From NCBI GenBank assembly GCA_902781505.1, contig CACZJL010000014.1, positions 1-54,741 of the forward strand: a DNA stretch of 54,741 bases. The letters run 5' to 3'. Position 1 is the first letter of the stretch; every line of letters begins with the position of its first letter. The DNA is from an uncultured Lachnospiraceae bacterium. Lineage in GTDB: Bacteria; Bacillota; Clostridia; Lachnospirales; Lachnospiraceae. Below the pieces are notes generated by a model, which saw nothing but the letters and a program-made list of their open reading frames with translations, was not told the DNA's origin and ran no database searches. Positions 14,956-24,882 of the stretch are shown in pieces. The translations under genes were made by a program, and so were the position numbers.

Positions 14956-17412
14956 ATGAAATACGGTTTTTTCGATGACGAGCGAAAAGAGTATGTCATC
15001 ACCACACCAAAAACACCATTGCCTTGGATCAACTACCTCGGCTGCGAAAACTTCTTCCGCCTGATCAGTAACACAGGGGGTGGCTACGCATTCTATAAAG
15101 ATGCAAAGCTTTTGAGACTCACACGTTACCGTTACAACAATGTTCCATTAGATAACAATGGTCACTACTTCTATATCAACGACAGTGACACAATCTGGAA
15201 TCCTGGCTGGCAGCCAACACAGACTCCACTTGATTCCTATGAATGCCGCCATGGTTTAGGCTATACCAATATCGAAAGTGTCAAAAACGGATTAAAGGCT
15301 CGCGTGACAACGCTTGTTCCAATCGGCGAAAACTGTGAGCTCAGCCGTGTAGTCCTGACGAACGAAAGCAAAGAAACAAAAAAATTCTCCTTATATTCTT
15401 ATATCGAGTTCTGCTTATGGAATGCTGTCGACGACGCCAATAACTTCCAGAGAAACTTCTCTACCGGCGAGTTAGAGGTTGTAAAGGATGCAGATTATTC
15501 CTACATCTACCATAAGACAGAATATCGGGAGAGGCGCAGACACTATGCTGTGACCGCGGTGAACGCAGCTGTTGACGGTTTCGACACCGATCGCTTTACC
15601 TTTACCGGTACTTATGGAAGCCCTGCGAACCCGGAAATGGTTCAGAGTGGATCTTCAGCGAACGAAATCGCCAGCGGCTGGTCACCAATCTCCTCTTTCC
15701 GCGTGGATATCACGCTGAATCCGGGAGAATCAAAGACTCTCGTCTATCTTCTCGGTTTTGTGGAGAATGATGCAGATAAGAAATGGGAGAGCAAGGGCGT
15801 CATCAACAAGATGAAGGCAATTGAGATGGTTGGAAGAAACTGTTCTGAGGAAATGTTTGAAGCGGCTTTCGACAAGCTTTCTTCTTACTGGAACGGACTA
15901 CTTTCAAAGTTCCATGTAGATTCTGCCGATGATAAGCTCAACCGCATGGTTAATATTTGGAACCAGTACCAGTGCATGGTTACCTTTAACATGTCCCGTT
16001 CTGCTTCCTACTTCGAATCAGGAACAGGTCGCGGTATGGGATTCAGAGATTCCTGTCAGGATCTCTTAGGTTTCGTACACTTAATCCCGGACGCTGCAAG
16101 AGAGAGAATCATCGATATTGCATCCACACAATTTGCCGATGGAAGCGCATATCATCAGTATCAGCCACTAACCAAGAAAGGTAACTCCGACATCGGTTCC
16201 GGCTTTAATGATGACCCATTATGGCTCATCGCCGCAGTCAGTGCCTACATCAGAGAGACGGATGATTACAGCATCTTAGATGAAATGGTACCATTCGACA
16301 ACGACCCTGCAACTGCCGTTCCACTCATGGAGCACCTGCGCAGAAGTAAGGATCACGTTGTAAATAATCTCGGACCTCACGGTCTTCCGTTGATTGGACG
16401 TGCCGACTGGAACGATTGCCTGAACTTAAACTGCTTCTCTGAAGAACCAGGTGAGTCCTTCCAGACAACAGGACCAAGTGAAGGACCAGTTGCAGAATCC
16501 GTATTCATCGGCGGCATGTTTATGAAGTATGCTGCAGAATACCGTGATTTGTGCGAGAAGCTCGGACTTGCTGACGAAGCTGCAAAGGTTCAGAAAGAGT
16601 TAAACGATATGAATCACGCCATCCTCACAGACGGCTGGGACGGACACTGGTTTGTACGCGCTTATGATGCACACGGAAACAAGGTCGGTTCTCACGAGTG
16701 CGAAGAAGGCCAGATTTACATTGAACCTCAGGGCTTCTGTGTACTTGCCGGTGTAGGTAAAGATACAGGTGAGGCTGCCGAAGCATTAAAGTCAGTCGAA
16801 GAAAAGTTAGATACAAAGTATGGCGTAAGAATCCTTGCTCCATGCTACACCGAATACAACCTGAATCTCGGTGAGATTTCATCTTACCCTCCGGGCTACA
16901 AGGAAAATGGCGGTATTTTCTGCCACAACAATCCTTGGATTTCCATCGCTGAGGCGACACTTGGCCATGGCGACAGAGCCTTTGAAGTGTACAAAAAGAT
17001 CTGCCCTGCATACCTTCAGGATATCAGTGACCGTCATAAGACAGAAGCTTACGTATATTCTCAGATGGTAGCCGGTGCGGAGGCTCCTGAGGCTCACTTC
17101 GGTGAAGCAAAGAACAGCTGGCTGACAGGTACTGCCGCATGGACATTTGTCAATGTATCCCAGTACATCTTAGGAATTCAGCCATCCTTAGACGGTCTGC
17201 GCATCGATCCATGCATTCCATCTGACTGCAGCGGATTCACCGTAGACCGCACATACCGTGGCATCACCTATCACATCACTGTTGCCAACCCACAGCACAA
17301 GCAGAAGGGCGTGACAACCATGAGCGTTGATGGCACTCCTGTTGAAGGAAACACCATTCCTTACAACAAGGCAGATGCAGGCAGAACAATCGATGTAAAG
17401 ATTGTTCTTTAA
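14956..17412 (+). CDS. GH94 cellobiose phosphorylase
   Basis: The product is 818 residues, close to the roughly 811 of known cellobiose phosphorylases. The enzyme splits cellobiose with phosphate into glucose 1-phosphate and glucose in the cytoplasm and so saves ATP. Start [18 protein letters not shown], the N-terminal beta-sandwich and the (alpha/alpha)6 catalytic barrel with [15 protein letters not shown] match this group. The Asp in DWND is the general acid. The segment [19 protein letters not shown] is also typical. The ATG at 14956 follows TAAGGGG. Divergent from the lacI-type gene, it is the likely intracellular partner of the neighbouring importer. A longer cello-oligosaccharide substrate cannot be fully excluded. 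Confidence 0.92.
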   Translation: MKYGFFDDERKEYVITTPKTPLPWINYLGCENFFRLISNTGGGYAFYKDAKLLRLTRYRYNNVPLDNNGHYFYINDSDTIWNPGWQPTQTPLDSYECRHGLGYTNIESVKNGLKARVTTLVPIGENCELSRVVLTNESKETKKFSLYSYIEFCLWNAVDDANNFQRNFSTGELEVVKDADYSYIYHKTEYRERRRHYAVTAVNAAVDGFDTDRFTFTGTYGSPANPEMVQSGSSANEIASGWSPISSFRVDITLNPGESKTLVYLLGFVENDADKKWESKGVINKMKAIEMVGRNCSEEMFEAAFDKLSSYWNGLLSKFHVDSADDKLNRMVNIWNQYQCMVTFNMSRSASYFESGTGRGMGFRDSCQDLLGFVHLIPDAARERIIDIASTQFADGSAYHQYQPLTKKGNSDIGSGFNDDPLWLIAAVSAYIRETDDYSILDEMVPFDNDPATAVPLMEHLRRSKDHVVNNLGPHGLPLIGRADWNDCLNLNCFSEEPGESFQTTGPSEGPVAESVFIGGMFMKYAAEYRDLCEKLGLADEAAKVQKELNDMNHAILTDGWDGHWFVRAYDAHGNKVGSHECEEGQIYIEPQGFCVLAGVGKDTGEAAEALKSVEEKLDTKYGVRILAPCYTEYNLNLGEISSYPPGYKENGGIFCHNNPWISIAEATLGHGDRAFEVYKKICPAYLQDISDRHKTEAYVYSQMVAGAEAPEAHFGEAKNSWLTGTAAWTFVNVSQYILGIQPSLDGLRIDPCIPSDCSGFTVDRTYRGITYHITVANPQHKQKGVTTMSVDGTPVEGNTIPYNKADAGRTIDVKIVL

Positions 17413-17441
17413 TACAACATTTTTCAACTCTCCATAATAGA

Positions 17442-17478
17442 GGAGCCGACAGTTTTTACATCTGTCGACTCCTTTTAT
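17442..17478 (+). terminator. Rho-independent terminator of the phosphorylase gene
   Basis: GGAGCCGACAG pairs with CTGTCGACTCC (one mismatch) around a 9-nt loop and is followed by TTTTATTTTT. It lies between the convergent phosphorylase and mutY genes. Confidence 0.85.
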
Positions 17479-17488
17479 TTTTCTGATA

Positions 17489-18670
17489 TCAAATGTACTT
17501 CTTATATTTGGCAAATGCACTCGGCACTGCCTTTTTTTCTATAACTTCCCTGCGTTCCGGAAAGAGCACTGCCTCCGCTGTTTCACCGTTGGTGTCCACG
17601 TAAGCAACCTCCTCCCCGCCATTTACAGCATTCCCGTAAGTGACAACCTCGTCAAGCACCGCTTCCGGCATCTCATACTCCGGCTCTGCTACCTTAATCA
17701 GATATCCCTTCATGTGCCATTCCACATGAGAAAAGATATGCTTTGCATCCGGGATTTCTTCAATATGAAGCGGTACAAAGCCCAGGCTTTCCACCTCCTT
17801 TAACGCTTCACTCTCAGTTAACCTTCCTTCCACATTTGGAAATTCGTAAAGTCCTGCAAGAAGCCCTGAGGAAGGGCGCTTGCGCAGGGCAATTCTATCA
17901 CCGGAGCGGATGATCAGAACCGTCTTATCCTCGATTCTTCTCTTCTTTTTCGGTGCCTTCACAGGATACTTCTCCTGTTCCTCACAGGTTGCCGCCATGC
18001 AGAGGTCAAGAAGCGGACACACTTCACAGTGAGGCGCACCATTCGGTGCACAGATTGTCGCCCCAAGATCCATATAGGCCTGATTAACGATTCCTGCAGG
18101 AATCCCCGGATTCTGAAGATAGGCCTCGTGAATCAACACTTCGTAATCTTTTTTCACCTTCGCCTGACCAATATCGCGGGAATCCACTAAAATTCTGGTT
18201 CCTACGCGAAGAACATTGCCATCCACTGCTGCCTCTGGCTGTCCATAAGCAATCGAGGAAATCGCACCGGCCGTATAATCTCCAATCCCAGGAAGTGAAA
18301 GGAGTTCCGCCTTAGTCTCAGGCAGTTCACCGTTATACTCCTGCATCACAACGCAAGCCGCCTTCTGCATATTTCGTACACGGGAATAGTATCCAAGCCC
18401 TTCCCAGAGCTTTAAAATTTCATCCTCACTTGCACTTGCAAGATCCTTAATCTCAGGAAGCTCTGCAAGGAATCTTCTGTAATACTCTTTTACTGCTTCT
18501 ACGCGGGTCTGCTGAAGCATTATCTCTGAAAGCCACACGTGATACGGTGTCGGTTCCTCTCTCCACGGAAGGTCTCTGTGATTCACTCCATACCAGGCGA
18601 GCAGTCTTTCTGCGACCACGCCAAATAACTTAACAGAGGCTGAATCCTCTGAATATTTCTTATCGTTCAT
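17489..18670 (-). CDS. mutY: A/G-specific adenine glycosylase
   Basis: The product is 393 residues. MutY removes adenine mispaired with 8-oxoguanine or guanine in base-excision repair. The helix-hairpin-helix is LPGIGDYTAGAISSIAYG with the catalytic Asp in AAVDGNVLRV. Other marks are WLSEIMLQQTRVEAV and the [4Fe-4S] loop CAPNGAPHCEVCPLLDLC. That loop has seven residues between its first two Cys, where many MutY proteins have six. The C-terminal part from about residue 245 is the NUDIX-like domain that reads 8-oxoguanine. The ATG at 18670 is chosen because GGAG sits 6 bp before it. It is divergent from dapL. Confidence 0.93.
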   Translation of the reverse strand: MNDKKYSEDSASVKLFGVVAERLLAWYGVNHRDLPWREEPTPYHVWLSEIMLQQTRVEAVKEYYRRFLAELPEIKDLASASEDEILKLWEGLGYYSRVRNMQKAACVVMQEYNGELPETKAELLSLPGIGDYTAGAISSIAYGQPEAAVDGNVLRVGTRILVDSRDIGQAKVKKDYEVLIHEAYLQNPGIPAGIVNQAYMDLGATICAPNGAPHCEVCPLLDLCMAATCEEQEKYPVKAPKKKRRIEDKTVLIIRSGDRIALRKRPSSGLLAGLYEFPNVEGRLTESEALKEVESLGFVPLHIEEIPDAKHIFSHVEWHMKGYLIKVAEPEYEMPEAVLDEVVTYGNAVNGGEEVAYVDTNGETAEAVLFPERREVIEKKAVPSAFAKYKKYI

Positions 18671-18780
18671 ACTATCTCCATTATCACAATTTCGGCACAC
18701 AGCGGTGCGGGCAGCACCTGCCCGGGCGAAGCTTCATTTGCCAAATCAGTCTTCTGATATTCTATCAGATTTTTATCTTC

Positions 18781-18809
18781 TTGACAGTCATCCTTTTCAT
18801 GCTTACAAT
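18781..18809 (+). promoter_or_regulatory. Sigma-A promoter of dapL
   Basis: TTGACA (18781-18786) and TACAAT (18804-18809) are separated by 17 bp, 42 bp before the start codon. A small dyad TCTGATA-TTC-TATCAGA lies just upstream at 18752-18768. No lysine riboswitch was seen. Confidence 0.8.
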
Positions 18810-18851
18810 TTAACTTACTAAAGTGTAATATTTTAAGGAGGTTTACCCCAA

Positions 18852-20069
18852 ATGTTAAAAGCAAATCCTAATTACCTTAACCTGCGTGGATCTTATCTTT
18901 TCTCCACAATCGGCAAGAAGGTAGCAGCATATACACAGGCCAATCCTGACAAGCAGATCATCCGTCTTGGTATCGGCGACGTAACTCAGCCATTAACTCC
19001 AACCATCATCAAAGCACTCCACGACGCTGTCGATGAGCAGGCTCATGCTGAGACATTCAGAGGATACACACCTGATCTTGGTTATGATTTCTTAAGAAAC
19101 GCAATCGTTAAGAACGACTACGAAGCACGCGGCTGTGAAGTTTACGCAGATGAAGTTTTCGTATCAGACGGTGCTAAGTCCGATTCCGGTAACATCCAGG
19201 AAATCTTTGCACCTGAGTGCCGTATCGCTGTCTGCGACCCTGTATATCCTGTATACGTTGATACAAACGTTATGGCAGGCCGCACAGGTGAATTCATTGA
19301 AGCAAAGGGTCAGTGGAGCAACGTAATCTACATGCCATGTACCGCAGCTACAGGCTTCGCACCCGAACTTCCTGCAGAAGTACCTGATATCATCTACCTC
19401 TGCTTCCCTAACAATCCAACAGGCTCTACAGTTACAAAGTCCGAGCTTCAGAAGTGGGTTGACTACGCAAACGAGAAGCACTCCGTTATCATCTACGATG
19501 CAGCTTATGAAGCATACATCTCAGAAGACGACGTTCCGCACTCCATTTACGAGTGCGAAGGCGCAAGAACATGCGCAATCGAAATCCATTCCTTCTCCAA
19601 GAATGCCGGATTCACAGGCGTTCGTTTAGGTTACACTGTTGTACCTAAGGATTTAAAGGATGTTGATGGCAACTCCATCCGCGACCTCTGGGCAAGACGT
19701 CACGGCACAAAGTTCAACGGTGCACCTTACATCATCCAGAGAGCCGGCGAAGCAGTTTACTCTGAAGCTGGTCAGAAGGAAATCAAGGGGCTCGTAAGCT
19801 ACTACATGGAGAACGCAAAGATGATTCGCGAAGGCCTTGCAGCAGCTGGTTACACAGTTAGCGGTGGCGTAAACGCTCCTTACATCTGGTTAAAGACACC
19901 TGACAAGATGACAAGCTGGGAGTTCTTTGATTATCTCCTGGAAAATGTCAACATCGTCGGAACACCTGGCTCAGGCTTCGGTCCAAGCGGTGAAGGATAT
20001 TTCCGTCTGACTGCTTTCGGTACACACGAGAACACAAAAGCAGCCATTGAAAGATTTAAAAATCTGTAA
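18852..20069 (+). CDS. dapL: LL-diaminopimelate aminotransferase
   Basis: The product is 405 residues, the usual length. DapL converts tetrahydrodipicolinate directly to LL-diaminopimelate with glutamate as amino donor, giving lysine and peptidoglycan precursors by the short route. Start NPNYLNLRGSYLFSTIGKK and the segment DGAKSDSGNIQE are typical. The PLP lysine lies in HSFSKNAGFTGVRLGY. The fold is a type I PLP enzyme dimer in the cytoplasm. A strong TTAAGGAGG lies before the ATG. The gene is monocistronic between a promoter and a terminator. Codon use looks highly biased, as in well-expressed genes. Confidence 0.95.
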   Translation: MLKANPNYLNLRGSYLFSTIGKKVAAYTQANPDKQIIRLGIGDVTQPLTPTIIKALHDAVDEQAHAETFRGYTPDLGYDFLRNAIVKNDYEARGCEVYADEVFVSDGAKSDSGNIQEIFAPECRIAVCDPVYPVYVDTNVMAGRTGEFIEAKGQWSNVIYMPCTAATGFAPELPAEVPDIIYLCFPNNPTGSTVTKSELQKWVDYANEKHSVIIYDAAYEAYISEDDVPHSIYECEGARTCAIEIHSFSKNAGFTGVRLGYTVVPKDLKDVDGNSIRDLWARRHGTKFNGAPYIIQRAGEAVYSEAGQKEIKGLVSYYMENAKMIREGLAAAGYTVSGGVNAPYIWLKTPDKMTSWEFFDYLLENVNIVGTPGSGFGPSGEGYFRLTAFGTHENTKAAIERFKNL

Positions 20070-20135
20070 TATAATATCTGTTGTAGTTCAGTCGTTCCCC
20101 ATGAATATTTATCTGGACTACATTTTTTCTCTAAC

Positions 20136-20192
20136 AGACAGACGCCACGTTTTTCCCCCAAGAATTTTCACAGGTGTCTGTCTCCTTTTTTT
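20136..20192 (+). terminator. Rho-independent terminator of dapL
   Basis: AGACAGACGCC (20136-20146) pairs with GGTGTCTGTCT (20173-20183), with one G-U pair, across a 26-nt loop. CC and TTTTTTT follow. Confidence 0.75.
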
Positions 20193-20269
20193 GCATTTTT
20201 ACTTAAACCCTAACACAAATATTAAGGTTGAAACCGAGTAATGGCCTGTCATTTCGGCACTTTGATACA

Positions 20270-20298
20270 TTGACACTTTACCTGAAAACAGTTACCAT
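20270..20298 (+). promoter_or_regulatory. Promoter of the NhaC-type antiporter gene
   Basis: TTGACA (20270-20275) and TACCAT (20293-20298) are separated by 17 bp and lie about 50 bp before the antiporter start codon. Confidence 0.65.
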
Positions 20299-20349
20299 TA
20301 CACTACAAATACATTGAGAGGAGGTTGCGGATTAGTTTCGCACCAGAAA

Positions 20350-21960
20350 ATGGATAAGAAAAAAAATTCATTACTTAACGTAGCAGCAATCATCGTTGTT
20401 GTGGCTTTCTTAGTCATTGCAGCATTTGCTACATCTGCGGACACTGTTCAGAATTCCTTCTGGGCATTAGTCCCACCAATCATCGCGATTGCACTCGCCC
20501 TGATTACAAAAGAGGTTTACAGCTCTTTATTTATCGGTGTCGTAACCGGTGCACTTCTGTACTCCGGCTATAATTTCGAAGGCACATTAAATCACATCTT
20601 CACAGACGGTATTGTAGGGGTACTTTCCGATCCGGGTAACGTAGGTATCTTAATCTTCCTCGTTATTCTCGGTACTATCGTTTGCCTGATGAACAAGGCC
20701 GGCGGTTCTGCTGCTTTCGGTCGCTGGGCAAGCACCCACATCAAGACAAGAACAGGCGCACAGCTTGCAACTGTTGCCCTTGGTATTCTCATCTTCATCG
20801 ATGACTACTTCAACTGTCTGACAGTTGGCTCCGTAATGAGACCTGTCACAGACAACCACAAGATTTCAAGAGCAAAGCTTGCTTACCTTATCGATGCAAC
20901 TGCTGCTCCTGTATGTATCATCGCACCAATCTCATCTTGGGCAGCTGCTGTTTCAGGATTTGTTGAAGGCGAAGACGGAATTTCCCTTTTCGTACAGGCA
21001 ATTCCCTTCAACTTCTACGCACTCATCACCATCGTTATGATGGTCTGCCTCGCAATCATGAAGGTTGATTTCGGCCCTATGATGACTCACGAGGAAAATG
21101 CTATTAAGAACAACGATCTTTTCACAACTGCTGAGCGTCCGTTTGCCTCTGCTTCTGATGATAAGATTAACGAAAACGGCACAGTGCTCGATCTGGTTCT
21201 CCCAATCGCGTCCCTCGTTGTTTTCTGCGTAATCGGAATGATCTACACAGGTGGCTTCTTTGCAGGCGAAACATTCGTCGATGCATTTGCCAATTCCTCT
21301 GCTTCCGTAGGCCTCGTACTTGGTTCCTTCGGAGCACTTGTTGTAACTGTTTGCTGGTACTTAATCAGAAGAAGAATGAGCTTCTCAGAAATCTGCGAAT
21401 GCCTTCCGGAAGGCTTCAAGGCAATGGTTCCTGCCATCCTCATCCTGACATTTGCATGGTCCTTAAAGGCTATGACAGACAGCTTAGGTGCTGCTGATTA
21501 CGTTGCAGGCATTGTAAACAACTCCGCTGCAGGATTCGCATCCTTCCTCCCTGCAATCATCTTCGTTATTGCAGTGTTCCTGTCCTTTGCAACAGGTACA
21601 TCATGGGGAACCTTCGGTATCCTGATTCCAATCGTAGTTGCATGCTTCCAGTACACAGACTACCAGATGATGATCATCTCCATGTCTGCATGTATGGCTG
21701 GCTCCGTATGTGGCGACCACTGCTCACCAATCTCTGATACAACAATCATGTCCAGTGCCGGTGCTCAGTGCTTCCACATGAATCACGTAACAACACAGAT
21801 TCCATACGCAATGACCGTTGCTGCAATCTCCTTCATCGGATACGTTGTAGCCGGCTTCACAAAGAGCGCATGGATTTCTCTTCCGGTCTGCATCGTGCTT
21901 ATGGTAGTCGTTCTCTACCTTGCTAAGAAAGCTGAAGCAAAGCGTGGCCACATAGAATAA
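20350..21960 (+). CDS. NhaC-family Na+/H+ antiporter
   Basis: The product is 536 residues with about 12 membrane segments. It should exchange sodium for protons, or a sodium-linked organic ion, across the cell membrane. Family landmarks are FIDDYFNCLTVGSVMRPV, DATAAPVCIIAPISSWAA, FATGTSWGTFGILIPI and GSVCGDHCSPISDTT. The methionine at 20350 begins MDKKKNSLLN, a good positive-inside start. However, the only strong ribosome site (GAGGAGG, 20318-20324) is about 25 bp upstream. An in-frame TTG at 20314 overlaps that site, so initiation is unusual. The gene stands alone between a promoter and a terminator. Next to an ion-pumping hydrogenase it may help sodium/proton balance, which is inference. 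Confidence 0.88.
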   Translation: MDKKKNSLLNVAAIIVVVAFLVIAAFATSADTVQNSFWALVPPIIAIALALITKEVYSSLFIGVVTGALLYSGYNFEGTLNHIFTDGIVGVLSDPGNVGILIFLVILGTIVCLMNKAGGSAAFGRWASTHIKTRTGAQLATVALGILIFIDDYFNCLTVGSVMRPVTDNHKISRAKLAYLIDATAAPVCIIAPISSWAAAVSGFVEGEDGISLFVQAIPFNFYALITIVMMVCLAIMKVDFGPMMTHEENAIKNNDLFTTAERPFASASDDKINENGTVLDLVLPIASLVVFCVIGMIYTGGFFAGETFVDAFANSSASVGLVLGSFGALVVTVCWYLIRRRMSFSEICECLPEGFKAMVPAILILTFAWSLKAMTDSLGAADYVAGIVNNSAAGFASFLPAIIFVIAVFLSFATGTSWGTFGILIPIVVACFQYTDYQMMIISMSACMAGSVCGDHCSPISDTTIMSSAGAQCFHMNHVTTQIPYAMTVAAISFIGYVVAGFTKSAWISLPVCIVLMVVVLYLAKKAEAKRGHIE

Positions 21961-21969
21961 AACGATTTC

Positions 21970-22005
21970 ATCCCCGTTCCTGTCACGGCAGGTACGGGGA
22001 TTTTT
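21970..22005 (+). terminator. Rho-independent terminator of the antiporter gene
   Basis: ATCCCCGT-CCTG pairs with CAGG-ACGGGGAT and is followed by TTTTT. Confidence 0.85.
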
Positions 22006-22027
22006 CATACTCTGACAAAAATTCCAC

Positions 22028-22056
22028 TTGAAACTTCATCCGGAAAAGTCTATCTT
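22028..22056 (+). promoter_or_regulatory. Promoter of the MATE gene
   Basis: TTGAAA (22028-22033) and TATCTT (22051-22056) are 17 bp apart and lie about 40 bp before the ATG at 22097. Confidence 0.5.
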
Positions 22057-22096
22057 GTTATCTTGTAAATGTGAACCACGCAGGAAAGGAAACGTT

Positions 22097-23443
22097 ATGG
22101 ATTCAAGCATGACAAGCGGAAGTATCTTTAAAACTATTTTAAAGTTCATGTTCCCGCTCTTTATCGGAAATGTATTTCAGCAGCTCTACAACATGGCAGA
22201 CACAATCATTGTCGGACGTTTTGTCGGTCCAAATGCCCTTGCTGCCGTCGGTTCAACCGGAACCATCATGTTCTTGATACTCGGTGTATCAATCGGCCTG
22301 ACCACCGGCTTCACCGTTCTGACCTCACAGGCCTATGGCGCAGGTGACGAGGGCTGGGTACACAAAACCGTGGCAAATGCCATGATTCTTTCGATGATTG
22401 TTGTTCTTGTGATGACGTTCCTGTCTGCGGCCGGTATGGGACAGGTGCTGCGTCTGATGAATACGCCGGATGATATCTATCAGGATGCTTATACCTACAT
22501 AATGATTATTTCGCTCGGCATCATCTCAAGCGTCCTGTATAACCTGGCCTCAGCTCTGCTCCGTTCCGTCGGAAACAGTAAGGTGCCGCTGTATATTCTG
22601 GTCTTCTCTGCGTTTTTAAATGTCGGACTCGACCTGCTTTTAATTATCGTATTTAAAATGGGAGTGGCCGGTGCTGCGCTCGCAACGGTCGTATCACAGC
22701 TGATATCAGCATTGATGGGATTTGCCTATATTGCCAAAAATGTACCGGTCTTAAGACCTTCCCGGGAAGACTTCCGGCTCTATCCTGAAATCACAAAAAA
22801 GCAGCTTGCCATCGCAATTCCAATGGCTCTGCAGTTTGGAATTACCGCTTCCGGAACGATGATTATGCAGGCTGCCATCAATAAGTTTGGCGCAACCGCC
22901 GTTGCGGCCTACACTGCAGCTTCAAAGCTTCACACCGTTCTCACACAGGAGATGATTGCGATGGGACAGGCAATGGCCGCCTACGCCGGTCAGAACTTCG
23001 GCTTCGGCGATTACAGCCGCCTGAAAAACGGCGTTCGTGCTGCCTGCATCATTGAGTTTGTCTATTCCTGCATTGCCTCCGTCGCCTGCTATATCCTGAT
23101 GCCGTTAACTATCGGCTTCTTCTTCACCGGTGACGTAAACCTTGCAGACATGATGCCATGGGCAGAAACTTATGTCACAACGGTAATTGTGTTTTATATT
23201 CCGCTCTCTGTCATTTTTGTTTTCAGAAACACCATGCAGGGCTGCGGATACGGCTTCCTGCCGATGATGGGCGGCGTTGTAGAATTCTTCGCCCGACTCT
23301 TCACCGCAATGATTGCCATTCACCTTGCTAATTTCCGTCTCGCCGTCGCCTGCGACCCTGCTGCCTGGGTAGCCGCCGCTGTCTTCACCGGCGCCTCCTG
23401 GTTCTTCATAAGTCGCAAGATAAAACAACAGCTGGCCCGCTGA
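22097..23443 (+). CDS. MATE family multidrug/cation exporter
   Basis: The product is 448 residues with 12 predicted membrane segments in two homologous halves. These proteins export organic cations or drugs in exchange for Na+ or H+. The first half shows the typical IFKTILKFMFPLFIGNVFQQLYNMADTIIVGRFVG pattern, with DTIIVGRFVG and SIGLTTGFTVLTSQAYGAG. The second half has MALQFGITASGTMIMQA and GQNFGFGDYSRL. The M at 22097 (MDSSMTSGSI) follows AAAGGAAA. Substrate is unknown. It has its own promoter and no partner gene. Confidence 0.92.
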   Translation: MDSSMTSGSIFKTILKFMFPLFIGNVFQQLYNMADTIIVGRFVGPNALAAVGSTGTIMFLILGVSIGLTTGFTVLTSQAYGAGDEGWVHKTVANAMILSMIVVLVMTFLSAAGMGQVLRLMNTPDDIYQDAYTYIMIISLGIISSVLYNLASALLRSVGNSKVPLYILVFSAFLNVGLDLLLIIVFKMGVAGAALATVVSQLISALMGFAYIAKNVPVLRPSREDFRLYPEITKKQLAIAIPMALQFGITASGTMIMQAAINKFGATAVAAYTAASKLHTVLTQEMIAMGQAMAAYAGQNFGFGDYSRLKNGVRAACIIEFVYSCIASVACYILMPLTIGFFFTGDVNLADMMPWAETYVTTVIVFYIPLSVIFVFRNTMQGCGYGFLPMMGGVVEFFARLFTAMIAIHLANFRLAVACDPAAWVAAAVFTGASWFFISRKIKQQLAR

Positions 23444-23481
23444 TTGCCCGGCCCGTCAGGCTGCAAAAAAGCGCGCGCCCC

Positions 23482-24798
23482 TTATCGGGTATTAATTCCT
23501 TTTTTTACAATTCCTTTTCCAAACTTTGCATCCAGCGCATCCTGCATAGATTTCAACTTATCTGCGCGAAGCTGAACCTCTGCACGCAAATCTTCCTGCT
23601 TACGGCGGGTGGCCTCTTCCTCCAACTCCTGCTCCCGGGTTTTGCCCCATTCAAACAGGTTCATCTGTCGGAAGCTTCCATCATCGAGGTTTCCAGCGCC
23701 AACGCCAATCAGGCGAATCCCAACCCCAGTGCTGAAGATGCCGGAAATACCACCGGTCAGCTTATGATACAAATCAATTGCTGTCTCCGCCATTTTGTTC
23801 GCATCGCGAAAAGATTCATCAAAAGAAAGACCGGCACTTCGCCTTCTGAAATCCGATGTCTTAACCGACACCGTCACAGTTCTGCCATACACAGCATCCC
23901 GCTCCATGCGCCTCGTTACGGATTCACTCAATTTTCTGATGATGTCTTCCGCTTCTTTCGCATCAGCCGAAAGCAAATCATGACTCACTGTGCGTTCATT
24001 CGAATAGCTCTTGGCCTCCCGCTCCTCTGTGTGAACCTCGTCCGAACCAAGTCCTCGGGACGCCGCATAAATATATTCTCCTGACTTCTCTCCGAGAAGA
24101 CCTTTGAGCAGCTCTAAATCCAGTTTTGCCGCCTCTCCAATCGTGTGCACGCCCTTTCCTTTCAGGAACTTCGCGGTCGACGGTCCGCAACCAAACAAAT
24201 CCTCTATTGGCAAAGGCCACATTTTCCGCGGTACTTCTTCGGGAAATAAGGTGTGCACTTTGTCCGGCTTCGTGAAGTCTGATGCCATCTTTGCAAGGAG
24301 CTTGTTGGTGGAAATGCCGACATTCACCGTGAAGCCTAAACTCACCCGCACTTCATCCTTCAGTGTCGCTGCAAGCGACTGAGCGAAGCGCGCCATCTCC
24401 TCCCGCGAAATTTCTGACGCGGCCATCGCCAGGATGTTTTCGGTAACATCCACATACGCCTCATCAACGGAGGCCTGCTGTACGATATCGGAATACGAAT
24501 GCAGGATTTCCATGAGCTTCATTGATTCCTGATGGTACAGATGGAAATCTCCCGGCATAATAACTAAGTCCGGGCAGCGACGAAGTGCCTCTGCAACGGG
24601 CATTGCGGTTGTGATGCCATATTTTTTAGCAGGAATGGACTTCGCTGTCACGATGCCATGCCTCGTCTTCTGATCTCCGCCAATAATCGACGGGATTGTC
24701 CTTAAATCTACAGCCGTCGGATCTTTTCTTAACTCATCGACCGCCGTCCAGGACAGAAAGGCAGAATTTACGTCCACATGAAAGATTACACGTTCCAT
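23482..24798 (-). CDS. dinB: Y-family DNA polymerase (DNA polymerase IV type)
   Basis: The product is 438 residues. It should be an error-prone translesion polymerase. The catalytic Asp residues are in IFHVDVNSAFLSW (about residue 8) and SVDEAYVDVT. The little-finger and clamp-binding region follows, including VSHDLLSADAKEAEDIIRKLS. The end is a charged tail (EEATRRKQEDLRAEVQLRADKLKS) likely to be helical. The HVDVNSAF motif instead of HxDMDAFFA is the form common in Clostridia. The ATG at 24798 follows CAGGAG at 6 bp. It lies 84 bp downstream of the EamA gene and could share its transcript. Confidence 0.92.
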   Translation of the reverse strand: MERVIFHVDVNSAFLSWTAVDELRKDPTAVDLRTIPSIIGGDQKTRHGIVTAKSIPAKKYGITTAMPVAEALRRCPDLVIMPGDFHLYHQESMKLMEILHSYSDIVQQASVDEAYVDVTENILAMAASEISREEMARFAQSLAATLKDEVRVSLGFTVNVGISTNKLLAKMASDFTKPDKVHTLFPEEVPRKMWPLPIEDLFGCGPSTAKFLKGKGVHTIGEAAKLDLELLKGLLGEKSGEYIYAASRGLGSDEVHTEEREAKSYSNERTVSHDLLSADAKEAEDIIRKLSESVTRRMERDAVYGRTVTVSVKTSDFRRRSAGLSFDESFRDANKMAETAIDLYHKLTGGISGIFSTGVGIRLIGVGAGNLDDGSFRQMNLFEWGKTREQELEEEATRRKQEDLRAEVQLRADKLKSMQDALDAKFGKGIVKKGINTR

Positions 24799-24882
24799 AA
24801 AAAACTCCTGTTCCCGATAAAATGCGGGGCGCACGTCGCAGCTTGCGGGGCGCAACCAAAAAAGCAGAGGGCGCCGACGCCG

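Noticed and set aside
18671..18851. A lysine riboswitch before dapL
   Set aside because: The leader after the promoter is only about 35 nt, too short for the L-box aptamer.
23444..23481. A terminator between the MATE gene and dinB
   Set aside because: GC-rich segments with TTTTTT are present on the minus strand, but no stem of more than a few pairs could be drawn.
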